The notes beneath the pieces are model-generated. The model was given only the letters and a program-made list of their open reading frames with translations. It had not been told where the DNA came from and did not search any database. From Bacillus multifaciens (GTDB lineage Bacteria > Bacillota > Bacilli > Bacillales > Bacillaceae_G): a DNA stretch of 64,000 nt. Every line of letters begins with the position of its first letter. The stretch's first letter is position 1. The translations under genes and the position numbers were made by a program. Location: NCBI RefSeq assembly GCF_030756675.1, contig NZ_JAVBXD010000015.1, forward strand, positions 25,933-89,932, in the 5' to 3' direction. This document shows, one piece after another, positions 10,846 to 18,673 of this stretch.

Positions 10846-12039
10846 ATGTCCTTTATTGATGAAGAAGATGTACAGATGAAACGAAAAAGAAAACAAAAGC
10901 ATAAGCATATTCTTATTTCTGTTGTAGCGGGAACTTTCATTGGTGCTACATTATTTGCCTTTGCTATTCCTACGTTTTCAAAATTAGGTTGGACCACAAT
11001 AAGAGAAACAGAAGCAAGTGAAGAGAAACAGTATATAGCACAGTCTACTCCTCAAGTTGTCAATACAGGGGATGGCTTTGTTAAGGCTGTTGACCGCGCT
11101 TCAGAAGCAGTGGTTGGTATTATTAACATTCAGCGTGATAATTTTTCGGAAGCAGATTCAGAAGCAGGAACAGGATCTGGTGTAATTTACAAGAAGGAAA
11201 AAGGAAACGCATATATTGTAACAAATAATCATGTTGTAGCAGGAGCAAATCGCATTGAAGTAAGTTTGAGTGATGGAAAAAAAGTTCCTGGAAAAATTTT
11301 AGGAACAGATGTTGTAACAGATTTAGCTGTCGTGCAAATTGAAGAAAAATATGCGAAAAAGGTCATTGACCTTGGTGATTCTACGAAAGTAAAACGTGGT
11401 GAAGCTGCACTTGCAATCGGAAATCCACTTGGTTTACAATTTTCAGGTACTGTAACGCAAGGGATTATCTCAGCAAATGAACGCATTGTACCGGTTGATT
11501 TAGATCAAGATGGACATTATGATTGGCAAGTAGAAGTATTGCAGACAGATGCTGCTATTAATCCTGGTAATAGTGGAGGGGCTCTTGTAAACGAAGCAGG
11601 ACAACTTATTGGCATCAACTCCATGAAAATTGCCGCAAAAGAGGTAGAGGGAATTGGACTTGCAATTCCGGTTGCAAGAGCTGTCCCTGTAATGAATGAG
11701 CTCGAAAAGTATGGGAAAGTAAGACGACCTTACGTTGGGATTGAACTTAGATCTTTAAATGAAATTCCTACTTATTATTGGGATAAAACATTGCATCTAC
11801 CAGCTAATGTAACGGAAGGTGTATGTATTTTAGACGTGAAAAGTCCATCACCTGGCGTAGATGCAGGTTTACATGAATATGATGTCATTGTAGCGGTTGA
11901 TGGAAAAACAGTTCAGGATATTATTGCATTCCGAAAAGTCCTATATAATAAGAAAATTGACGATAAAATGACGATTACATATTATCGTGGAACAAAACGA
12001 GTAACAACAACTGTAAAATTAGGCAGTCAGCAGTATTAA
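10846..12039 (+). CDS. htrA: HtrA/DegP-like membrane serine protease (YycK type)
   Basis: Surface quality-control protease, 397 aa. A basic cytoplasmic N-terminus (KRKRKQKHKH) is followed by a signal-anchor helix (about 24-44), a trypsin-like domain with triad His129 (TNNHVV), Asp159 (VTDLAVV) and Ser243 (NPGNSGG), and one C-terminal PDZ domain (about 290-390; SPSPGVDAGLHEYDVIVAVDG). It closes the wal operon, as htrC/yycK does in B. subtilis. The symbol htrA is used in the B. cereus group; it could equally be called htrC or degP. Confidence 0.95.
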   Translation: MSFIDEEDVQMKRKRKQKHKHILISVVAGTFIGATLFAFAIPTFSKLGWTTIRETEASEEKQYIAQSTPQVVNTGDGFVKAVDRASEAVVGIINIQRDNFSEADSEAGTGSGVIYKKEKGNAYIVTNNHVVAGANRIEVSLSDGKKVPGKILGTDVVTDLAVVQIEEKYAKKVIDLGDSTKVKRGEAALAIGNPLGLQFSGTVTQGIISANERIVPVDLDQDGHYDWQVEVLQTDAAINPGNSGGALVNEAGQLIGINSMKIAAKEVEGIGLAIPVARAVPVMNELEKYGKVRRPYVGIELRSLNEIPTYYWDKTLHLPANVTEGVCILDVKSPSPGVDAGLHEYDVIVAVDGKTVQDIIAFRKVLYNKKIDDKMTITYYRGTKRVTTTVKLGSQQY

Positions 12040-12065
12040 AACAGGAGGCGGCCCCTCCTGTTTTC
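12039..12065 (+). terminator. weak hairpin after htrA
   Basis: AAACAGGAGG CGGC CCCTCCTGTTTT directly after the htrA stop: a 9-10 bp stem and a short T-run. Confidence 0.75.
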
Positions 12066-12068
12066 TAT

Positions 12069-12310
12069 TGTGGATAAGTGAGGTGAAATTATGAAGTTAC
12101 CTTGTTGTTTAGAACATGTAGAGTTAGCGTTAGATATCATTGTGGATGAATGTGAAGTAGCTCCAGTTATCAACAATGTGGATAACAAAGAAGATGAGAA
12201 AAAAACATGTGAATTTTGTCAAAATAAGGCGATATATGTTGTGTCGAACACAGATTCCCACACAATATGTGGATGATACATGTGGATATGTGGATAACTT
12301 CTGTGGATAA
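12069..12310. other. DnaA-box cluster across CxxH/CxxC gene and rlmH
   Basis: Four perfect boxes TGTGGATAA (reverse of TTATCCACA) at 12069-12077, 12177-12185, 12289-12297 and 12302-12310. One-mismatch boxes lie at 12141-12149 and 12268-12276 (TGTGGATGA), 12281-12289 (TGTGGATAT) and, inverted, 12167-12175 (TTATCAACA). Eight sites fall in about 240 bp, seven in one orientation. B. subtilis has a known DnaA-box cluster near yydA, the rlmH orthologue, and this appears to be the equivalent. Confidence 0.8.
12091..12276 (+). CDS. CxxH/CxxC protein, BA_5709 family (YyzF-like)
   Basis: Very small protein, 61 aa, of unknown function. Two metal-ligand-like pairs are seen: CCLEH near the N-terminus (CxxH) and CEFCQ near residue 42 (CxxC), separated by an acidic linker. 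This is the signature of the named CxxH/CxxC (BA_5709) family found between htrA and rlmH in Bacillus. AGGTGAAATT precedes the ATG. The gene body is unusual in carrying several DnaA boxes whose TGTGGAT sequence is read as Val-Asp codons (IVDEC, NVDN). Confidence 0.9.
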   Translation: MKLPCCLEHVELALDIIVDECEVAPVINNVDNKEDEKKTCEFCQNKAIYVVSNTDSHTICG

Positions 12311-12335
12311 TGTGTTTGTAAGGTGGGGAGTACAT

Positions 12336-12815
12336 GTGAATATCTTAATTATCTCAATAGGAAAGTTAAAAGAAAAATATTTAAAACAGGGTATTGAAGA
12401 ATACTTAAAACGATTATCTTCTTACGCGAAAGTGGAAGTTGTTGAATTACCAGATGAAAAAGCACCAGAAAATTTAAGTGAAGCAGAAATGCAAATGGTA
12501 AAAGAAAAAGAAGGAATTCGTATTTTAGATAGAATTTCTGATGATATGCATGTCATTGCATTAGCAATTGAAGGAAAACAAAAATCATCAGAAGAATTCG
12601 CTGCAAACTTAGACCGTCTTGCTATATATGGAAAGAGCAAAGTGGCATTTGTTATTGGTGGATCGCTTGGATTAAGTAAAGAAGTGATGAAACGTTCCAA
12701 TGAGTCATTGTCGTTCTCAAAAATGACGTTGCCTCATCAGTTGATGCGTTTGGTACTGTTAGAACAAGTATATAGAGCATTTCGAATTAATCGAAATGAA
12801 CCGTATCATAAATAA
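12336..12815 (+). CDS. rlmH: 23S rRNA pseudouridine-1915 N3-methyltransferase RlmH
   Basis: SPOUT-family methyltransferase that methylates pseudouridine 1915 of 23S rRNA in assembled 70S ribosomes. 159 aa. N-terminal [14 protein letters not shown]-binding trefoil knot with [10 protein letters not shown] and the C-terminal [19 protein letters not shown] and EPYHK tail. I place the start at GTG 12336 (AGGTGGGGAG 6-15 nt upstream); an upstream in-frame TTG/ATG would add 23 residues read through DnaA boxes, which the family lacks. Confidence 0.96.
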   Translation: MNILIISIGKLKEKYLKQGIEEYLKRLSSYAKVEVVELPDEKAPENLSEAEMQMVKEKEGIRILDRISDDMHVIALAIEGKQKSSEEFAANLDRLAIYGKSKVAFVIGGSLGLSKEVMKRSNESLSFSKMTLPHQLMRLVLLEQVYRAFRINRNEPYHK

Positions 12816-12821
12816 ATGAGG

Positions 12822-12916
12822 TTTTTATCCCGTTATTCATGGGCAGTAAGATCTCATTGGTTCAACTAACCATCGGTGATGAAGAAAAACCCCACTGACG
12901 GAAATTTTACTTTATT
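12822..12916. repeat. bcr1-like repeat, shortened copy
   Basis: Shares with the copies at 20285 and 39355 the start TTTTTATCCCG-TATTC-TGGGC and the segments TTGGTTCAACTAA, GATGAAGAAAA, CCCCACTGA and TTTTACTTTAT, but lacks the central part. It is consistent with the short dispersed bcr elements of the B. cereus group; bcr1 is my best match from memory. Confidence 0.65.
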
Positions 12917-13083
12917 GTTTGAGAGAGAATTTTAAGCAATAGCTAGTAATAATTTTAATTGAAAGGTCAATGGGGTTTATTACATTTTATAACTAGATAT
13001 GTTAAAATAATTGGGGCATTACTGAAGCTAGAAATTTTTAAAATATATGAAATAGAGTTTTTTGAAAATTAAGGAGTGGAAAA

Positions 13084-14079
13084 ATGGCACGCAATGTACC
13101 TTTATTGACGATTGTTGTTCCTTGCTACAATGAAGAAGCTACATTAGAAGAAACAACAAAAGAACTGACAAGGGTTATGGACGATTTAGTTGCAAATAAT
13201 AAAATAAGTGATGAAAGTATCATTTTTTATGTAGATGATGGAAGTGCGGATAATACTTGGAGCATAATTGAAGAGAAAACAGCAACAAACCCTTATGTTC
13301 AAGGATTAAAATTAAGTAGAAATTTTGGCCATCAAGGAGCATTAATTGCTGGTCTGGAATCGGCACGAGAGTTTTCAGATTGTGTAGTTTCAATAGATGC
13401 TGATCTTCAAGATGATGTCAATGTTATCTATCAATTTATTGATAAATATCAAGAAGGTTATGAGATTGTATACGGAGTTCGAGATAAGAGAGATACTGAC
13501 ACTAAATTTAAAAGAAACACTGCTTTATGGTTCTACAGTTTAATGGGAAAAATGGGTGTTAAGTTAGTACCCAACCATGCAGATTATCGTTTAATGAGCA
13601 AAAGGGCATTAGATGAATTTATAAAATACCAAGAAGAAAACTTATTTATTCGTGGTATTGTTCCCCTATTAGGCTTTAAATCTACTAATGTTTATTATGA
13701 CCGCAAAGAAAGATTTGCTGGCGAATCAAAGTACCCATTAAAGAAAATGATTGCTTTTGCTTTTGATGGACTTACTTCATTTAGCGTTGCACCAATAAGA
13801 TTTGTTTCATATTTAGGATTTTTGATGGTGCTTATCGGGATCGGAATAGCACTTTATGCATTATTTGCAAAAGTTTTTTCATATACAACTAGTGGCTGGA
13901 CTTCATTGATGCTATCCATTTGGATTGTTGGAGGAGTACAGTTGCTGGCAATTGGAATTATTGGTGAATATATAGGGAAAATCTTTAAAGAAACAAAAGG
14001 GCGCCCGAGATATACAATTGAAAAGAATAGTGTTCTAGAAAAACAAAAAGAATACGTATCAGAATTGATTAAAAAGTAA
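13084..14079 (+). CDS. GT2 glycosyltransferase, GtrB/dolichol-P-mannose synthase-like
   Basis: Probably transfers a sugar from a nucleotide donor onto undecaprenyl phosphate at the inner face of the membrane. 331 aa: GT2 domain with TIVVPCYNEEAT, VDDGSADNT, SRNFGHQGAL and the DxD-type SIDADLQDD, then two C-terminal transmembrane segments (about 237-260 and 272-297) as in GtrB and YkoT types. The next gene encodes a GT-C-like membrane protein that could use the lipid-linked sugar. The pair sits between repeats and looks like an insertion downstream of rlmH. Sugar and acceptor unknown. Confidence 0.9.
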   Translation: MARNVPLLTIVVPCYNEEATLEETTKELTRVMDDLVANNKISDESIIFYVDDGSADNTWSIIEEKTATNPYVQGLKLSRNFGHQGALIAGLESAREFSDCVVSIDADLQDDVNVIYQFIDKYQEGYEIVYGVRDKRDTDTKFKRNTALWFYSLMGKMGVKLVPNHADYRLMSKRALDEFIKYQEENLFIRGIVPLLGFKSTNVYYDRKERFAGESKYPLKKMIAFAFDGLTSFSVAPIRFVSYLGFLMVLIGIGIALYALFAKVFSYTTSGWTSLMLSIWIVGGVQLLAIGIIGEYIGKIFKETKGRPRYTIEKNSVLEKQKEYVSELIKK

Positions 14080-14415
14080 ATAGAAAATAAGAAAATTCAT
14101 CTTTACAAAAGTATTGTGAAGTGGGTATTTGTAAAAAAATTATTAGTTTAGTAATGTTCTTCGGTGGCTGTATATCTAAGGAGAATGCCGTAGCAAGGTA
14201 TTTTTGCATAAGCAGTTGCAGGATATTTACTAAGAATTATTTTAGGCTGTGTCTAATCAAAATTATCCCCATCTTACTGCTGGGTTATTGCCCGGCATGT
14301 GTCTGAAGATGGGGATGAATTTTTAGGATAGGTATTTACATTGGCGTGGCATTTAAAGTTAGCTATCCAATGTTTCTGGCCTTAATTAAATGAATGAGAG
14401 GAAGACTTAAAAGAA
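14080..14415. other. gap of 336 bp without a supported gene
   Basis: AT-rich spacer between the two glycosyltransferase genes. A 61-codon frame at 14121-14306 resembles nothing I know and has no ribosome binding site. A GtrA-type flippase gene would be expected in a gtrA-gtrB-gtrC set, but I cannot show that this gap is its remnant. The only clear structure is the large stem-loop at 14261-14325. Confidence 0.5.
14261..14325. repeat. two-level stem-loop with T-run
   Basis: Outer arms ATCCCCATCTT (14265-14275) and AAGATGGGGAT (14306-14316) are perfectly complementary. An inner hairpin TGCTGGG / CCCGGCA closes on a 6-nt loop, and GAATTTTT follows. The left arm and loop share ATCTTACTGC with the reverse complement of the repeat at 12822. 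It may be a terminator for the GT2 gene or a decayed repeat. Confidence 0.6.
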
Positions 14416-15981
14416 ATGAAAAAGTCAGTTAGGTTTAATGATCTCAGGATAAATACATTATCATTTGAAAAACTAAATATCTTTTTATTTTTTTATTCCT
14501 TTTTTATTATGTTGTTTTTTACACAGACATCTCCATTCTTTACGTTAAGTGAGTGGGTAGATTCTAATGCCTTTTTTACAGTTGGAAAAGGTATGGCTAA
14601 TGGAGTAGTCCCTTATCAAGATATTTTTGAACAAAAGGGTCCTTTGTTATATGGTTTGCATGCATTAGCTTATTCGTTTTCTCATACTACTTTCGTTGGA
14701 GTATACATACTGGAAAGTCTTGCGATGTTCGCTAACGTTGTTTTAGCATTCAAGATTTCCCGCCTTTATTTGAATTGGATGCCTTCTGCACTTATATCTA
14801 TTTTTTTCCCAGTATTAGTATTAAATCAAAATGCATTTCGTTTTGGGGATAGTGCTGAAGAGTTTTCAATTCCTTTCATAATGACACTTCTTTATATGAT
14901 ATTTAAATATTATAAGTACGGCTCTGACTCTCTATTTAAACGAGGAATTTTTCTTCTAAATGGGATTATGATCGCCTGCGTATTTTGGATTAAATTTACC
15001 CTTGTCGGGGCTTGGATTGGATTCTACCTTGCAATTTTATTTATTTGTATAGGTGAAAAAAGATGGAAGGACTTAATGAACGCAATTGTTTTCACGTTTG
15101 CTGGACTAGTTCTTGCAAGTATTCCATGGTTTATCTATTTTGGTATGAATCATGCAATTCAAGATTTGATAGATGTGTATTTAAAATTTAATCTTGGTAC
15201 TTATTCATCACAAGTTGGTACAGTTGAAAAACTAGCTAATTTTGCGTTTACTTTTGGAGATGCATTTAATGGTAATTTCGAAAGTAAAGTGTTAATTCTT
15301 GTTGGTTTAATTGATTTTATGTTTACATGGAAGTATTTTAAAGATAGAAGTCAAAAATGGATGCTTTTAAGTACTGTCATTTTCTTAATAGTAGGAGTAT
15401 ATATTGGAGGAAGAGGCTATCCATACTACTTCCTTATTATAACTCCTTTGGGGCTATTTGGATTGATAGCAATCGCTCATTTTATTCAAAATGCTAACAT
15501 GAAGTCGCAGATTACTCTTGGTAAGAGTAAATGGTTTGCTCTATCAATGATGGCAATGGCAACAATTTTCTTTTGCTTCGGTTATAATTCCAACATGAAG
15601 GCTTCAAAGTTCTATCAGAAGGGGCCTCTTGCACAAGAAACATTTGCAGAAATCATGCATCAAGAACCGAATCCAACATTATTAAATTATGGTTCTTTAG
15701 ACGGTGGGTTTTATTTAGCTGCAGATATTGTACCGAATATCCGCTATTTTGAAAGACAAAACATTGGTTATGATGAATATCCTGAAAATATGGATGAACA
15801 ACATCGTTATATAAAAGAGAAAAAAGTTAAGTTTGTTGTATTAAGAGTTGATCCAAAAACGAGCCCAAGTGAGGTTGACGTTCCTTACCTTCGCAAAAAT
15901 TATCGTTTAGTTGCTGAGCAAAAGCAATTTGTAGAAGGAGCAGAAACGAAATTCTTGCTCTATAAAGATAAAAGCTTGTAA
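14416..15981 (+). CDS. polytopic membrane protein, GT-C glycosyltransferase-like
   Basis: 521 aa with about 10-12 hydrophobic segments from residue 20 onward and a short hydrophilic C-terminal domain (about 400-521). The first loop holds acidic residues (SEWVDSNAFF and a DIFEQKGPLLYG segment) typical of GT-C enzymes that use a polyprenyl-phosphate sugar as donor outside the membrane. It lies 336 nt after the GT2 gene that could make such a donor. GAGAGGAAG precedes the ATG at 14416. Family placement is from topology and neighbours; substrate unknown. Confidence 0.75.
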   Translation: MKKSVRFNDLRINTLSFEKLNIFLFFYSFFIMLFFTQTSPFFTLSEWVDSNAFFTVGKGMANGVVPYQDIFEQKGPLLYGLHALAYSFSHTTFVGVYILESLAMFANVVLAFKISRLYLNWMPSALISIFFPVLVLNQNAFRFGDSAEEFSIPFIMTLLYMIFKYYKYGSDSLFKRGIFLLNGIMIACVFWIKFTLVGAWIGFYLAILFICIGEKRWKDLMNAIVFTFAGLVLASIPWFIYFGMNHAIQDLIDVYLKFNLGTYSSQVGTVEKLANFAFTFGDAFNGNFESKVLILVGLIDFMFTWKYFKDRSQKWMLLSTVIFLIVGVYIGGRGYPYYFLIITPLGLFGLIAIAHFIQNANMKSQITLGKSKWFALSMMAMATIFFCFGYNSNMKASKFYQKGPLAQETFAEIMHQEPNPTLLNYGSLDGGFYLAADIVPNIRYFERQNIGYDEYPENMDEQHRYIKEKKVKFVVLRVDPKTSPSEVDVPYLRKNYRLVAEQKQFVEGAETKFLLYKDKSL

Positions 15982-16081
15982 AACTTGTTGTTTGTTGTGT
16001 TAATAGAACAACGGGAAATTTTATTCTACTCTTTAGTAAAGAAATGAAAGTAAAACAGAAGCAAATAGAGTGTATGACTAA

Positions 16082-16118
16082 AAACCTCATCTATTGTTAA
16101 AGTGGATGAGGTTTTTTT
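16082..16118 (+). terminator. intrinsic terminator
   Basis: Stem AACCTCATC / GATGAGGTT with a 13-nt loop and a seven-T tail, about 100 nt after the GT-C gene. Confidence 0.85.
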
Positions 16119-16222
16119 CTATCCATTTAAATTTTTCTATAAGTCACTGTAGAATGTGCTGGTTTTCTGAAATCTTGTACATAACTGTTTATATATCAGT
16201 CCACTTTGCTTTTTTAACATCT

Positions 16223-16316
16223 AAGTTTCGGCCACGCAGAACAAAATATGACCACTACTATGCATGGCCAGATGTCTTGTCCTCACTAAAAAGAAAGAGG
16301 CTTTATATCAGTTTTT
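16223..16316 (-). repeat. dispersed repeat family R2, partial copy
   Basis: The reverse complement carries CTTTCTTTTTAG, CATCTGGCCATGCATAG and GTGGTCA, the first half of the R2 repeat seen at 49519, 54739 and 60299; the rest has diverged. It lies in the 425-bp gap before the AI-2E family gene, which otherwise holds only the terminator at 16082. Confidence 0.6.
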
Positions 16317-16434
16317 AACGTCTTATAATAAAACTTTTTATTTAGTTTGTAATAATACGTTCTGAAAGTATCATTTATATTGTAAAATGAAATTAAGATA
16401 AAAATGAATGGACAGGAGAGATCACGCTTCGATT

Positions 16435-17469
16435 ATGCAAATGAAAAACCTGTTTCAAAGTAAAGGATTTCAGAGGTTAGTTGTATTAGGGTTACTTGTG
16501 CTCATCTTATATGGATTGAAAAGTATGTTTAATTTAATTTTGATTACATTTATTCTTACGTATTTGATGGATAGATTTCAAAAATTTATTTCTCGCAAGT
16601 TGGAACATTTTTTACCAATTAATAGGAAGATGATTATTGCATTTTTATATGTAGCATTAATTAGTGGAATCGTTACTACATTATACAAATATGTACCAGT
16701 TTTACTGGTACAAATTACGCAACTTGTGTATCAGTTCAATATATTTGTACGAAATCCACCTGATAATGAAGTAATTAGATATCTAGTTTCTGCAATTGAC
16801 CACGTGGAATTATCGAAGTATGTGAATCAAGGCGTTGATATTATTTATAATTCCCTAGCAAATGTTTGGAAAGTAAGTTTGCAAATTTTACTTTCCCTTA
16901 TTTTAAGCTTATTTTTCTTACTAGAAAAGTCTAGAATTGTTATGTTTACAGCGAAGTTCAAAGAAAGTAAACTAGCCGTTTTCTATAATGAAATAGAGTA
17001 TTTTGGAAGAAAATTTGCTCGCTCATTTGGAAAAGTGATTGAGGCGCAATTTCTTATCGCGATTGTAAATTGTGTGTTATCGACCATTGCACTTTGGATT
17101 TTAGGTTTTCCGCAGCTGCTTGGACTAGCTTTAATGATCTTCTTGCTTGGTCTTATTCCAGTCGCAGGTGTAATTATTTCGCTGTTTCCGCTTTGTATAA
17201 TTGCTTATAATACCGGTGGTATGGTGTATATTTTATACGTTTTAATTATTGTGGCAGTCATTCATGCGATTGAAAGTTACTTCTTAAATCCAAAGTTTAT
17301 GTCAGAAAAAACAAATTTACCTATATTTTATACATTTATGATTTTAATTTTCTCTGAACACTTTTTAGGTGTATGGGGATTGATTATAGGGATTCCAATT
17401 TTTATGTTTTTACTTGATGTGTTAGAAGTAATAAGTGACGAAAAAGAAGAAACAGTGAATAAGGAATAA
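16435..17469 (+). CDS. AI-2E family transporter (YtvI/PerM-type membrane protein)
   Basis: About 344 aa with 7-8 membrane helices in the AI-2E transporter arrangement: N-terminal pair, a soluble amphipathic middle part (about 95-150), then helices with the conserved region LGLIPVAGVIISLFP and a C-terminal GVWGLIIGIPI. Members are transporters or permeases of various, often unknown, substrates; autoinducer export is known for only a few. The start is uncertain: an ATG at 16408 has no ribosome binding site, while GGAGAG at 16414-16419 favours the ATG at 16435. A terminator hairpin follows. Confidence 0.88.
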   Translation: MQMKNLFQSKGFQRLVVLGLLVLILYGLKSMFNLILITFILTYLMDRFQKFISRKLEHFLPINRKMIIAFLYVALISGIVTTLYKYVPVLLVQITQLVYQFNIFVRNPPDNEVIRYLVSAIDHVELSKYVNQGVDIIYNSLANVWKVSLQILLSLILSLFFLLEKSRIVMFTAKFKESKLAVFYNEIEYFGRKFARSFGKVIEAQFLIAIVNCVLSTIALWILGFPQLLGLALMIFLLGLIPVAGVIISLFPLCIIAYNTGGMVYILYVLIIVAVIHAIESYFLNPKFMSEKTNLPIFYTFMILIFSEHFLGVWGLIIGIPIFMFLLDVLEVISDEKEETVNKE

Positions 17470-17495
17470 AAAAGCATCTATTTAGATGCTTTTTT
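17468..17495 (+). terminator. intrinsic terminator
   Basis: AAAAAGCATC TATTTA GATGCTTTTT immediately after the AI-2E family gene. Confidence 0.9.
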
Positions 17496-17552
17496 ATTTA
17501 TAACTTATATTTTCGTATGCCATACTGTAAGAAAAGATAATGGGGTGAAGAA

Positions 17553-18512
17553 GTGGTTGTAAACGAAAAATATGAATTTGCAACATTTGCTGGAGGATGT
17601 TTTTGGTGCATGGTGTCACCATTTGAGGAAATGGATGGCATTATAAAGATTGTATCTGGATATACAGGTGGGCATAAGGAAAATCCAACATACAAAGAAG
17701 TTTGCTCAGAGACAACTGGGCATTATGAGGCGGTACAAATTACTTTTGATCCAGGGTGTATGCCCTATGAACAATTACTTCACTTATATTGGCAACAAAT
17801 TGATCCAACTGATGCTGGAGGTCAATTTCATGATCGCGGACAATCATATGAAACAGCCATTTTGTATCATAGTGAAGAGCAACGTAAAGCCGCAGAAGTG
17901 TCTAAACGTGAGTTAGAAGAAAGTGGACGTTTTTCGAAACCGATTGTCACGAAGATTTTACCAGCTGCAACATTTTATCCTGCGGAAGAGTATCATCAAG
18001 GTTATCATGAGAAAAATCAGTTTCGATACGCGTTATATCGCCAAGGCTCAGGGCGTGATGCGTTTATCAAGAAATATTGGCCAAAGGATAATACTCATTT
18101 AAAGGAAAAGCTTACTGACATGCAATTTTATGTTACACAAGAAAATGGAACAGAACCACCTTTTCAAAATGAATATTGGGACTATAAAGAAGAAGGTATT
18201 TACGTTGATATCGTATCAGGAGAGCCTTTATTTAGTTCGTTAGATAAATTTGATAGCGGCTGTGGGTGGCCTAGTTTTACAAAACCGATGCTATCAGCAA
18301 GTATAAAAGAAAAAATGGATGTTAGTCATAATATGACGAGAACGGAAGTACGCAGTAAAGAAGCAGATTCTCATTTGGGACACGTATTTCCAGATGGACC
18401 AGGACCGAATGGTTTACGTTATTGTATTAACTCTGCAGCATTGCGCTTTATTCCTAGAGAGGATTTAGAGAAAGAAGGATATGGGGATTTTCTCATCTTG
18501 TTTAGACGCTAA
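17553..18512 (+). CDS. msrAB: bifunctional peptide methionine sulfoxide reductase MsrA-MsrB
   Basis: Repairs oxidised methionine in proteins; a fusion of both stereo-specific reductases, 319 aa. MsrA (about 1-175) has the active-site GGCFWC with catalytic Cys16 and the [11 protein letters not shown] region. MsrB (about 190-315) has [19 protein letters not shown] and catalytic Cys291 in [11 protein letters not shown]; it lacks the paired CxxC zinc motifs of zinc-type MsrB. The start is GTG at 17553 with GGGGTGAAG just upstream at rather short spacing; no better start exists before the active site. Confidence 0.95.
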   Translation: MVVNEKYEFATFAGGCFWCMVSPFEEMDGIIKIVSGYTGGHKENPTYKEVCSETTGHYEAVQITFDPGCMPYEQLLHLYWQQIDPTDAGGQFHDRGQSYETAILYHSEEQRKAAEVSKRELEESGRFSKPIVTKILPAATFYPAEEYHQGYHEKNQFRYALYRQGSGRDAFIKKYWPKDNTHLKEKLTDMQFYVTQENGTEPPFQNEYWDYKEEGIYVDIVSGEPLFSSLDKFDSGCGWPSFTKPMLSASIKEKMDVSHNMTRTEVRSKEADSHLGHVFPDGPGPNGLRYCINSAALRFIPREDLEKEGYGDFLILFRR

Positions 18513-18520
18513 AAAAGATA

Positions 18521-18562
18521 ACAGCCTGTTCCACTTATTTCATTTTTGGAACAGGCTGTTAT
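18521..18562 (+). terminator. intrinsic terminator after msrAB
   Basis: Perfect 14-bp stem AACAGCCTGTTCCA / TGGAACAGGCTGTT with a 13-nt loop. It may serve both directions, since a gene on the opposite strand ends at 18674. Confidence 0.85.
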
Positions 18563-18673
18563 TATATTGGAACACATCCGGTACGATCAATGATTCGGAA
18601 ATCCCCAGTATCTTTTCGAATGTGAACATTTTATATGTCATTTTTTTAACTTGTATTTATATAGAAATGGTAA

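Noticed and set aside
12267-12335. N-terminal extension of RlmH by 23 residues
   Set aside because: The extension is read from DnaA boxes; GTG at 12336 has the ribosome binding site and the family starts there.
14121-14306. Possible gtrA flippase remnant between the two glycosyltransferase genes
   Set aside because: No recognisable GtrA motif in any frame and no ribosome binding site; only position suggests it.
16800-16812. CACGTG string in the AI-2E family gene as a parS site
   Set aside because: Flanks GAC/GAA do not match the parS palindrome; likewise the CACGTG near 25808, 28446 and 46622 fail in the outer positions.
16435-17469. Autoinducer-2 export as the function of this protein
   Set aside because: The family name reflects one founding member; nothing in the neighbourhood supports a quorum-sensing role.
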